Source: Anodontia alba
Lineage: Eukaryota > Mollusca > Bivalvia > Lucinida > Lucinidae
Direction: 5' to 3'
Assembly (NCBI GenBank): GCA_964016985.1
Contig: OZ024828.1
Coordinates: forward strand, 85,514,308 to 85,578,307
Length of the DNA: 64,000 bases
The translations under genes were made by a program, and so were the position numbers. Below the pieces are notes generated by a model, which did no database searches, was not told the origin of the DNA, and was given only the letters and a program-made list of their open reading frames with translations. Below are positions 29,952 to 40,011 of the stretch, one piece after another; position 1 is the first letter of the stretch; each line of letters opens with the position of its first letter.

Positions 29952-32520
29952 AACAAGAGGCCCACGGGCCACAACTCGCTCACCTGAGTGAAACCGCCAC
30001 TGCAGATATGCAGATGGCATGCAACATTTTTCCAATACTCTTATGACAAGGCAATGGCTTAAACAGTTTTTGAAATATCTTGCTTACAAAGTTTAAAATG
30101 CTGAAATTTTCAAAACGTCACAAGTAAAACAAGTCACCCACAAGGCCTCCTACCAACTTTTGAGTCAACTGGCATTTCAGTGCAGTAGAAGAAGCAAAAA
30201 ATAGATTTTCAAGATGGCTGCCATCTTGGATTTCCAATCAAAATGATTATAGCTATTTTTTGATCTACAAGTCACCCTGATGCTTCCTACTAAGTTTGAA
30301 GTCAATTGACTTTAAGGTTTAGGAGAAGAAGCGAAAAATAGATTTTCAAGATGGCTGTCATGGAGGCCATCTTGGATTTCCAATTGGCACGATTTTAGCT
30401 ATTTTTGATGTACAAGTCATCACGATGCTTCCTAGCAAGTTTGGAGTCAATTGGCCTTTTGGTTCAGAAGAAGCGAAAAATAGCTTTTCAAGATGGCTGC
30501 CATGGCGGCCATATTGGATTTCTAATCAGCACAATTTTAGCTATTTTTGATTTATAAGTCACCCCAATGCTTCCTAACCAGTTTGGAGTCAATTGGCTTT
30601 TGGGTTTAGGAGTAGAAGCGAAAAATAGATTTTCAAGATGGCTGCCTTGGCGGCCATCTTGGAATTTGGACCAACACGATTTTAGCTATATTTGATCTAC
30701 AAGTCACCCTGATGCTTCCTAGCAAGTTTGGAGTCAATTCGCCTTTCGGTTCAGGAGAAGAAGCGAAAAGGATTTTCAAGATGGCGGCCATGGCGGCCAT
30801 CTTGGATTTCCGATCGGAACGATTTTAGCTATTTTTTTTTAGCTACATGTCACCCTGATGCTTCCTACCAAGTATCGAGTCAATTGGCCCTGGGGTGAAG
30901 GAAGAGTAGGCTTTTAAAGCATTTCACGCTGCATGACCCATGATGGACGACGGACATTGACTGACCACAATAGATCACCATGAGCACTTCATGCTCAGGT
31001 GAGCTAAAAATCTGAGCAAATTTGGCTCAGTGGCTTCAGAGAAGTCGTCAAATTCTCAACAATTTTCCCATATAAATGTTATGGGGCTCATACAAATGCA
31101 TAGGGAAGCAAACTTGACCTTGCCATAAAAAGGTCAAATGTCAACGTACGATAATCTTTTTAGCAATTTTGGTAGATCTCCTGTCCCTGATGATTTGTGC
31201 GCAGATTTAGCCCCAAGGCATCCTCAGTTCTGAAGAAGAAGATTTTTAAAGGGTCTTACCATATATGGGCATGGTGGCCATCTTGGTCAACGGACCACTA
31301 CCATTTTAGCAATCTTTCGTTCCCCTGACTTAAGAAGGCACAATATGAAATTTGAGCAAATTTGGCTCAGTGGCTTCAGAGAAGAAGAAATTTAAAATTC
31401 TCAACAATTTTCCTATTCAAATGTATGGGGCTCATACAAATTCATAGGGAAGCAAACTTGACCCTGCCGTAAAAAAGTCAAATGTCAACGTACGACAATT
31501 CTTTTAGCAACTTTGGTAGACCTCTCGTTCCCGATGATTTGCGCAAAGATTCAGCCCCAAGGCATTCTCGGTTCTGGATAAGAAAATTTTTTAAGGTTTT
31601 TACCATATATGGGCATGGAGGCCATCTTGGTCAACAGACCGCGACAATTTTAGCAATCTTTTGTTTCCCCACCCTAAGGTGGCTCCATACGAAATTTGAA
31701 CAAAATTAGCTCAGAGGCTTCAGAGGAGAAGTCGTTTGAAACTCTTAAAAATTTTCCCATCCAAATGTATAGAGCTCATACAAATGCATAGGGAAGCGAA
31801 CTTGACCTTGACGTAAAAAGGTCAAACGTCAATGTACAACAATTCTTTTAGCAACTTTGGTTGACATATCGTCCCCAATGATTCGTGCAAAGATTCAGCC
31901 CCAAGGCATCCTCGGTTATAGAGAAGAAGATTTTTAAAGGTTTTTACCATATATGGGCATGGCAGCCATCTTGGTCAACGGACCGTGACAATTTTAGCAA
32001 TCTTTTGTTTCCGTCCCTAAGGTGGCTCCATATGAAATTTGAACAAAATTAGCTCAGAGGCTTCAGAGGAGAAGTCGTTTGAAACTCTTAACAATTTTCC
32101 CATTCAAATGTATAGAGCTCATACAAATGCATAGGGAAGCGAACTTGACCTTGCCGTAAAAAGGTCAAACGTCAACGTACGACAATTCTTTTAGCAACTT
32201 TGGTTGACCTCTCGTTCCCGATGATTCGTGCAAAGATTCAGCCCCAAGGCATCCTCGGTTATGGAGGAGAAGATTTTTAAAGGTTTTTACCATATATGGG
32301 CATGGCGGCCATCTTGGTCAACGAACCGCGACCATTTTAGCAATCTTTCGTTCCCCCACCCTAAGGAGGCTCCATATGAAATTTCAGCAAAATTGGCTCA
32401 GCGGCTTCAGAGGAGAAGTTGTTTGAAAATGTTAACGGACGGACGGACGGACGGACGGACGGACGACGGACGAAAAGTGATCACAATAGCTCATCCTGAG
32501 CAGAGCTCAGGTGAGCTAAA
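29952..32520 (+). mobile_element. Compound HINE insertion inside the 157-bp array
   Basis: Head at 29952: ACAAGAGGCCCACGGGCC, then CTCGCTCACCTGAG. The first segment (to about 31010) has ~145-bp units with AGATGGCTGCCATGG, CGATTTTAGCTATTTTTGAT and ACAAGTCACCCTGATGCTTCC, and ends in GCTCAGGTGAGCTAAAAA. A second segment (31011-32520) has ~330-bp units with ACCATATATGGGCATGG and GTAAAAAGGTCAAA(T/C)GTCAACG, and also ends in GCTCAGGTGAGCTAAAAA but has no head of its own. A (GGAC)n tract lies at 32434-32464. The second core is the same family as the inverted element at 15-17.25 kb. Confidence 0.75.
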
Positions 32521-32720
32521 AATATGCAAGGTTTAACACATGCAGCGGTCACCACTTCAGAGAAATGCATTTTAATGCTAGACTCGATGTAAATAATGCT
32601 CGACTCGACATAAAATCACGACAAAGTCACTTTACTAGTTTAGCGCAAAATCTAGGTCTAGGACACCAGATCATAGTGTGTACTTGAAGAGTATAAATGT
32701 CATAGGGTCCATTTTACACA
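32521..32720 (+). repeat. ~157-bp tandem repeat array, right part
   Basis: TATGCAAGGTTTAACACATG resumes exactly where the unit broke off at 29951. CTTCAGAGAAATGCATTTTA and AAAATCTAGGTCTAGGACAC follow. Confidence 0.85.
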
Positions 32721-33885
32721 AGTTTTCATACCTGCTTCATGCTATCCTAGAAGGGTGCGCCAGATGTGTTATTGCACGGGTACCGTGTCAATACACAATC
32801 CGTGTCAACTATACAAATAGTCCCGATTATATTCGGATACCTTCTTTTCTTGAAAAAATAACAGGTAAATTTGAACAGGCCTATGAAAACTTGTGTTTTA
32901 TTTTAATTAAACGTATGTTTGCTGGGAGAGTGTGTTTGATTGGATGGTTTAACTTTAACCTTGCATGTTGACCTTTATGCATGCCACCTCCGCGCCTTTT
33001 TCTCTTTCTCTGTCATTCGGCCATCAACAGTTGAAGGGGAGACAACTTAAATCAGCTTGTCTCATTTCATTTGTGCTACTCATTCTTCTGTCAAAGAAGA
33101 TGAATTGTTTAGTTGCCAGGTATGTGCTACTTTCTCTGCCTTTCTATTATTGCCACTGAAATAGTGCTGTGCATTTTTGTACTCTTATATTCTTGTCTTG
33201 GTAGCAAATATTCTTTTATACAGCAGTCCTTGGGTTCGAGTCCCATATTCTTGGATTTCTTCCCAAGGCAAATAGTATTTCCATAGCTTCACACCCTTTA
33301 ATATAGAAATATAGGCGCTAGCTATCAAAGCTGAGGTTCTTCCACAAAAGAGTTTAATAAATATTTAGATGAATTATCAGAATTTTTTGTGTACCAGATT
33401 CCTGATTGATTGTAATTGGCTGGCTTATATATATATATGCACCAGTCCTGATGTATGAGAGGGATGCATCCTAGCTCATATTGTCAGTTGTCACTGGAAT
33501 TTACAATCACGGAGTACTGGGTATATACCGGTCTGTGCAAGTTATTATTTTTAGTAATTATAGGGTATATGTTTTACTTTAAACTGTTCTCTTGTCAGTG
33601 TTGTGGGAAATGTCTTGTACTGTTGGAAAATAACCCCTGTGAAATGCCGTATGTGGCAAGCAGCATTTCATATGGGCTGTACCAACCTATGCCTATATGA
33701 ATAATACTATTTCTTTATGGAAATAGTGTTATGTCAATATTGTGCTGGTAATTGTGATGTCTTGTACATTAGTGTGTTTTGTGTATTTGTAGGATGCCCT
33801 TCTTCTCATCCTTCCATGTACTCATCTATCATCTGTAAATAGAATCGTCATAAAATTAAACGTCTTCAACTTATCTGTCATACAA
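32721..33885 (+). other. Low-repeat region with a possible first-exon donor
   Basis: An ATG at 33100 is followed by six codons and a strong donor, GCCAG|GTATGT (33119/33120). Upstream, AGTTGAAGGGGAGACAACTT resembles a 5' leader. Nothing confirms it. GGGTTCGAGTCCCA at 33231-33244 looks like an isolated B-box from a decayed SINE. (AT)n sits at 33427-33438. Short frames 32678-33700 have no recognised content. Confidence 0.2.
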
Positions 33886-34497
33886 ACCACAAAAATGGAG
33901 TCTCGTGACATAAACTATTCTACAAAGTTTCAGGTTTACCATCCACATAGCTTCTGAAGAATTACTTTTTTATTTTATTAACTTTTATTATTTTTTCACA
34001 GTTTTTGGTTGCCATGGCAACCAATCAAATTCAACCGCTTGGACAGAATTCCCATTTTCGATAGAGAACTACTCCAAATTCTGCAAAATTTAAGATAGAA
34101 AAACTGGCCTACTTTCACTTTTCCAATTATACATCTATGGAAACTTTAAGTTGCCATAGTGACAAAAGCCCACTAGCAATGGCAATGCAAAACTATTTTT
34201 TGTAGAGGCAAATATTATGACCATTTAGCTTCATTATCCCCATGGTTCTGAGATGATTTTTTTCCACATTTTTTTCCTTTTTTTTTTTGGATGCCATGAC
34301 AACCAATCAAATTCAGCTCCTTGAGCAAAATTTCATGTTTGGTAGAGGACTAAACGAGGAACATTTCTTTAAAAACTTTTGTCAAAATATCTTTAATAAA
34401 GTAGAAAAAAGACAGACTTTCACTTTTCCCATCATAAGTCCATGGAAACTTTAAGTTGCCATAACGACGAAATCACATGAGCAATGGTAAAAAAAAA
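33886..34497 (+). repeat. ~320-bp repeat units related to the adjacent HINE core
   Basis: Two units share TTGCCATGGCAACCAATCAA, TTCACTTTTCC and CTATGGAAACTTTAAGTTGC. The same motifs occur inside 35480-36060, so this is probably the remaining part of a related element into which, or next to which, the 34498 element landed. Confidence 0.65.
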
Positions 34498-36170
34498 ACA
34501 AGAGGGCCATAATGGCCCTGTAACACTCACCTGAGTATCATAGCACTTAAGAACCTGACCCATAAATAATCAAGGCAAACATTCCGACCAAGATTCAAGA
34601 TGATTATATTAACAAGTAAGACAATGTAGCATGCCTAATGGACCATAAAATATAGATCAAGGTCAAATATGAATGACTGTATGCATGTGCTAAGTATCAC
34701 TGGTTGCAAGACCAATAATTACTGAGAAACTGACCTAAATGCAAAAACTTAACAAAGTCAGTGGACCAAGGTCAAGTATTGATGACTGCATTCAAGAGGC
34801 CATGCTAAGAGTCTGCAAGTGCCAAGTATCACTGCTGTAGGACCAACAGTTACTGAGAAACTGACCTAAATGGAAAAACTTAAGAAAGTTACACTGGACC
34901 GTAAAATATAGGTCATAAGTGACCCAGGTCCAAACCTGACCTAGAAATCATCAAGACAAACATTTTGATTCATGATGATTGCATCCGCTTAGGGACCTTT
35001 GGTTTCAGAGAAGTTTTTTCTTGAAGTTTTAGCTCTATATTAATATCATAAAATGACCCCCAGGGCATGGCCAATTTGGACTTCAGGGACATGTTTGGTA
35101 GGATTTATGTAGGAGACCACTAAACATTGCTACATACTAAATATAATATATAAGCTATGGGTCTCATGGTTTCAGGGGCTTGATTGGTAGGATTTATGTA
35201 GGGGACCACTAAACATTGCTATATACTTAATATATAAACTGTGGGCCTCATGGTGTCTGAGAAAAAGATTTTTAAAGTTTTCCCCATCATAAGTCTATGG
35301 GAGCTACATGTATATATTGGCATGGCGGCCATCTTGATTTATGGACCATGACCATTTGTATATATTTTTAATCCCCCTTTAACACAAGGCTCCACATGAA
35401 GTTCGAGGAAATTTGGCCCAGGGGTTTGAACCGGGTTTCAGAGGAGAAGTCTTCAAAGGTGTGAACAATATATATTGTTTTGCGAATTTAATGTTTCAGT
35501 TGCCATGGCAACCAATAATAACCAGCAGTTTGAACAAAATTCATATGTAATATAGGGGGTTACTGAAGGAACTTGTCTGTAAATATTTTGTCAAATTAAC
35601 TCCAATGAGGTAGGAACAAATACCTAAGTTTTCCCATTAGACGCCTAGATGGAAACCATATGTTGCCATATGGAAGATTTATGTTGCCATAGCAATGGTA
35701 ATAAAAAAAAACATAGTTACTGTAGAGGCTAATGTCATGAATGTTTCACCTTCAGCCTCCTTTTTATTTCTGAGAAAGATTTTTTTCGAATATTTTAGGA
35801 AATTTAATATTTCGGTTGCCACAGCAACAAAGCAAATTTAGCCATTGGGACAAAATTTATGTGTAACGTAGACGACTACTCAACGAACATTTCTGTAAAA
35901 CTTTTGTCAAAATATCTGCAGCGAGACCACAATAAATGACAAGTTCCACTTTTCGCATTGTAAGTTGGCAACTATATTTATAGTCACCAAAGCAACAAGA
36001 ATTCTCATCTGATTGAAATAAAAAAAATAATTATTCATTCCCCCTGCCTAAGATGCTATATGTGAAATATGGTAAGACTCAGAGGAGGTTGTCTGAAAAT
36101 ACTGACCAACGGACACATGCCTATACTATAAGCTCACCTATGAGCAAAATCGGCTCAGATGAGCTAATAA
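34498..36170 (+). mobile_element. HINE/pearl-like element
   Basis: Head AACAAGAGGGCCATAATGGC with a 7-bp-stem hairpin, then CACTCACCTGAGTA. Tail CGGCTCAGATGAGCTAATAA. The core is mixed: two ~140-bp units (AAGTATCACTG, TTACTGAGAAACTGACCTAA), a segment with TTATGTAGG(A/G)GACCACTAAAC twice, and two ~300-bp units with TTGCCATGGCAACC-like palindromes. No coding capacity. Confidence 0.75.
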
Positions 36171-36964
36171 AATAATTAAAAAAGTAAGCAAGGTAGATCT
36201 ACGTTAAATCTTTCTCTCAACGTTTTTTATCATTTTATGAAGTGTCAACAAAATCCCCCATATAGTTTTGGAGTTAGGCTTTGGATAAAAGTATGACTGA
36301 GGCAGAGGAATAATGAACACGCTGACAGGTATACAGAAATAAACTGATTCAGATGTGATTTATTAACCCTTAAAGTGCGGGGGAGCAGGGGGTGGTGGAA
36401 CAACATTTGTAGTTTTGGAGAGGTATGCCAACTCCAAACCTGTCGTTCTTACTAAACAACAGATGCTACCATTCAGAGCAAGTGCTCACATACTGGAGGG
36501 AACCTACTTTCATACAAACATACACCTCTTCATTACAATGAAGGTCAGGTGCTGGACTTTACCCATGCTAATTAAGACCAAGTATACTGAATTTCAAGCT
36601 GTCAGAAATTTCAGCACCCACTTCGTCAGTTTTATCACAATTTTCTGGAAAAAAAAACCACCCATAGCACCTAAATCATTTCCAGTGAGAAGAAGTAGTA
36701 ACAACAGTATAGCCTATGTGTGTTCCCCTTTTCTTTCTTAATCGCACATAGTAAGCGCTGGTCTCTTGTAATTTTTTTTAAAGTGTCTTAAACAGATTCA
36801 AGTTGCCATGTAACTGTCACGTGAATAGAAGTCACATGATCCTTACTTCTACAGTAAAAAGGCAACGTACGATCGGTAAAATATGTGTGAAAATGCCATC
36901 AAAATCGAGGCAAAATCAAGGGAGCAATGGCTTCTCAAGTAGAGGTACTCCCTCTAACAGGCCT
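36171..36964. other. No gene established
   Basis: The plus frame 36415-36741 is open for 108 codons, but its content is not recognisable and it lacks splice or start support. AAGTCACATGATCC and CACGTGA motifs occur near 36818-36840. Mostly unassigned sequence. Confidence 0.35.
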
Positions 36965-37150
36965 GGGCCTGGTTGTTCAAAGCATCGTTAGCTTAACAAG
37001 CTCGTTAAGGGTCATTTCGTTAACTGTTTTAGCGGATTCAATATACAATATTCTGATATTTTTTGCTGAAAAATGTGAGTAGCTTTTGCACTGCAAAAGC
37101 TACTCACATTTTTTCAGCAAAAAATATCAGAATATTTGCGTATCACTCAT
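36965..37150. mobile_element. Hairpin MITE, family H3, right-truncated
   Basis: GGGCCTGGTTGTTCAAAGC start and a perfect inner hairpin (AATGTGAGTAGCTTTTGCA ... TGCAAAAGCTACTCACATT). The sequence leaves the family after ATCAGAATATTTGCGTATCA, so the right terminal repeat is missing. Confidence 0.85.
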
Positions 37151-37368
37151 TCTTGTATGACAGCACGAAAAAGCCTTACGGACACCCCTCTGCCCTCAAA
37201 TCCTAACAAGAGAACTGGCTGTAGCAAAATCAATAGCTACCCAACAGATAAAGCATGCATCCACATTTGTTCTGGCTTCAGCCATGCATCCAGATTTGTT
37301 CTGGCTTCAGCCAAAGCAAATATGGGAAAATTCCCAGAACAAGTTTGTTTTCTATAATGTGTTAACAT
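37151..37368. repeat. Short direct duplication
   Basis: ATTTGTTCTGGCTTCAGCCA occurs twice in tandem with its flank (about 37265-37314). No gene. Confidence 0.6.
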
Positions 37369-37545
37369 AGCTCTAGTTAAGGCGCTTTTTTCAATCCAAA
37401 AATATTGGTATTTTTCTTATTTCTCCACGAAAACATGTTGTGGTACTCATTAGAAGCACCTCACCGAGGCACTTCTAATGAGTACCCACAACATACGTTT
37501 TCATGGAGAAATAAGAAAAATATTAACCTGATATCCACTCTTACC
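37369..37545. mobile_element. Hairpin MITE, family H1
   Basis: CATAGCTCTAGTTAAGGCGC flank. The palindrome runs from TATTTCTCCACGAAAACATG to GTTTTCATGGAGAAATAAG. The right flank is TACCTAAACCTATG. Confidence 0.9.
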
Positions 37546-38150
37546 TAAACCTATGTGTGTAGTTCCCTGTAACCTACTTTTGACACCCTGTCTTCTATAT
37601 ATGTATTTATATGTCACTTACCCCGGTTAAGGAATGCTTAACCCAGCTAGGGTATGAACTCATAACTTCCAGATTCAAAGGTGGATGCCATACAAAGTCA
37701 CTCTGACCTGTACACCACGTATTACATTATAAGCCGATACTATCAAGCACCAGACAAGTTGGTATTTGAGTCATGGTCAATTGATACATCCAGTTACCAA
37801 TTTTGGTCAAATGTAGCCCTGCAGAACAGGGGACAGCCCCCCAACAAGATCTTGGTGGACCTTGGTCAGAGGTCCATATATGTCAAAGTGACCTAATTAT
37901 AGTGTGTGACACACCGACCACAAATGTACAAAACACCAGTTTTGGTCAGCCTAGGCCTTACAATACAGGTGACATGCCTAAGACATGATCCAAGATGGAT
38001 GTAGATCAAATGTCAATGTACACAGTCATCATGTTGATCTAATTCTGGTACACACTGACAAACTGCACAGCTGTACCCCATGGTAAATTTGGTCAAGTGA
38101 GGATGAACACCATAGGAGACATGTAACAGTGATAGCTACATATACAGTCT
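37546..38150. other. No gene; possible decayed tRNA-derived SINE
   Basis: On the minus strand GAGTTCATACCCTAGC (about 37637-37652) and TGGATGC fit a worn SINE head. The remainder has short GACCTTGGTCAGAGG-like motifs suggestive of an old array but no clean period. Confidence 0.3.
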
Positions 38151-38164
38151 ATCTGGGCTCATAG

Positions 38165-38445
38165 GTCTAGATAAGAGTGGGCATCAGGTCAGTATTTTTT
38201 CTTATTTGTCCACGAAAACATGTGTTGTTGGTACTCATTAGAAGCGCATCGGTGAGGCGCTTCTAATGAGTACCCACAACACGTTTTCGTGGACAAATTC
38301 TTATTTGTCCACGAAAACATGTTGGTACTCAATAGAAGCGCCTCGGTGAGGCGCTTCTAATGAGTACCCACAACATACGTTTTCTTGGACAAATAAGAAA
38401 AATATCAATACTTTTGGACTGAAAAAAGCGCTGTCACTAGAGCTA
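38165..38445. mobile_element. Two tandem H1 hairpins sharing outer flanks
   Basis: Two cores, about 38195-38299 and 38300-38402, each run TTATTTGTCCACGAAAACAT to its inverse, with GGCGCTTCTAATGAGTACCC. Both use TTTGTCCACG where other H1 copies have TTTCTCCACG, so the duplication arose locally. Only one pair of outer flanks is present (left AGGTCTAGATAAGAGTGGG, right GACTGAAAAAAGCG and AGAGCTATG). Confidence 0.9.
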
Positions 38446-38911
38446 TGTGGTTCCAGCCACCTCTGTAAAGCATGACCTTCCCTTAAACGGCCAAGTCCAT
38501 ATTCACTGAATAGTTTTTAATGCAGGTCTCTGTATTAAGCCGGCACCACAAAATGTGATTAGATTTTTTTCCCCTATAATGTCTGGTGCCCAACGTAAAT
38601 AACCCTGTCTGTTGGGCTTGGTGGTCTGACAGGCTTGGTGGCCTGATATTGAGTAGTTGTTCAAACTGAGATTTAATGACGAATCAAAAAATGGAGGGGG
38701 AACATATAGCAGTGATAGGTATATGATACACTTGTGCTGTCTTCCATGTCTTGCAGTACAAGCCGGCCTTGCTGTACAAGTTTTAAAAGCTACACGGTAG
38801 AGCGAAGGCCTGTCAGGCAAGCGTCCCCGGGCACATACAAGGTGATTAGAAGTTTTTCATCTGTAACAGACCTATCCCAAACATCTTTTTTTTTTCTGTA
38901 ATGTAAGTCAC
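38446..38911. other. No gene established
   Basis: The minus frame 38503-38820 (105 codons, internal near-repeats such as CTARPACTAR) is unsupported. CTGTTGGGCTTGGTGGTCTG and ACAGGCTTGGTGGCCTG are a short direct repeat near 38600-38645. Confidence 0.4.
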
Positions 38912-39140
38912 ATTAACCCATTGTAGTCGGGAGACCCGTAAAAAGGGTAATTGGCAGACAGTGCAGACCCAGATCAGATGACCCAGTCACAGTATCTGAT
39001 CGGGGTCTCCACTCTTTGTAAATAGATCAGCCATTTTTCTCTAGGACTATGTAACTCTTCTAGCCAGATGTACCTAAAATTGAAATTGGACTCTTCCAAT
39101 ATATAGTGTGGGAGAGTCTATTCAGTCCACAATGGATTAA
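38912..39140. mobile_element. Hairpin MITE, family H2a
   Basis: TTAACCCATTGTAGTCGGGA at the left and GTCCACAATGGATTAA at the right. The core stem is imperfect (CAGATGACCCAGTCACAGTA). The right arm CCATTTTTCTCTAGGACTAT is conserved. Confidence 0.88.
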
Positions 39141-39235
39141 GTCAACAAACAGGTCACACTGACCTACTACAGTATACAATACACCATTACCACTACACAG
39201 ATAATGTACACAGACAGTTTCATCAGCCTAAATGA

Positions 39236-39450
39236 AGTGTCTGGATAGCAGAGTGGCTAGCACTCCCATCTTCCGAACACGAGGTCCCAGGTTTTAACCC
39301 CGCTGGAGGCAGAATTCAGCTCATGACTGTACAGGGCTTCATTGCATTCAGAACCTTTCATTATCACCCTTGCATCTGCCGTCATCTAGATAAGACCTAG
39401 ACAATGTTCTTTGTTGAAAGAGATGTAAAACACCTTTTCATCATCATCAT
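39236..39450 (+). mobile_element. tRNA-derived SINE, family S2
   Basis: GTGTCTGGATAGCAGAGTGG then AGTGGCTAGCA (A-box-like) and AGGTTTTAACCCC (B-box with one change). The body has GTCATCTAGATAAGACCTAG, and the tail is (CATCAT)n near 39438-39460. Different body from S1, S3 and S4. Confidence 0.75.
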
Positions 39451-39531
39451 GCATCATTAGCCTAGGTCATACTGTACAGAAGATTGCATAGCTCCAGGGG
39501 TATCTAAAAGGGGTATCTAGATTAACCCTTG

Positions 39532-39726
39532 TCATGCTGAATAAATTAAGATGCCATGCCCACTTCCAATTTTTGGCCAATCAGATTACTTGATCCAGGT
39601 TGCTGATATAAATTCACACACTGAATAACAAACAGTGCAGATCCAGATCAGTTGAAGCTTGAAGCTGATCTGGATCTACACTGTTTGCAAAGACAGGGTA
39701 TATCCGGTTTCAACAGGACAAGGGTT
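39532..39726. mobile_element. Hairpin MITE, family H2b, copy 4
   Basis: TTAACCCTTGTCATGCTGAA and AACAGGACAAGGGTTA termini. The core TCCAGATCAGTTGAAGC pairs with GCTGATCTGGATC. Confidence 0.88.
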
Positions 39727-39845
39727 ACGTATTTTTCTTACTTCTCCACAAAGATGTATATTGTGGGTTCTTATTAGAAGCACCTTGGTGAGGCACTGCT
39801 AATAAGTACCTACAACTGACAGTTTACAGAGATATAAGAAAAATA
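39726..39845. mobile_element. Hairpin MITE, family H1, diverged
   Basis: CGTATTTTTCTTACTTCTCC left arm, AGAAGCACCTTGGTGAGGCA at the turn, TTTACAGAGATATAAGAAA right arm. Abuts the H2b copy directly. Confidence 0.7.
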
Positions 39846-40011
39846 GCCCTGTAATAACTTAAACAGACATTGGTCAGTGGTCAATAAATATTTCTTAGGC
39901 ACATAGGGACTTAGTTTTGATATATGCAGCACCATCTTCATTGCACAAGTTTTGAAGGTAATGTTTGTCAGGCAAGGTTGGGCGATAAATTCCACCCCCA
40001 GTATTTACCCA

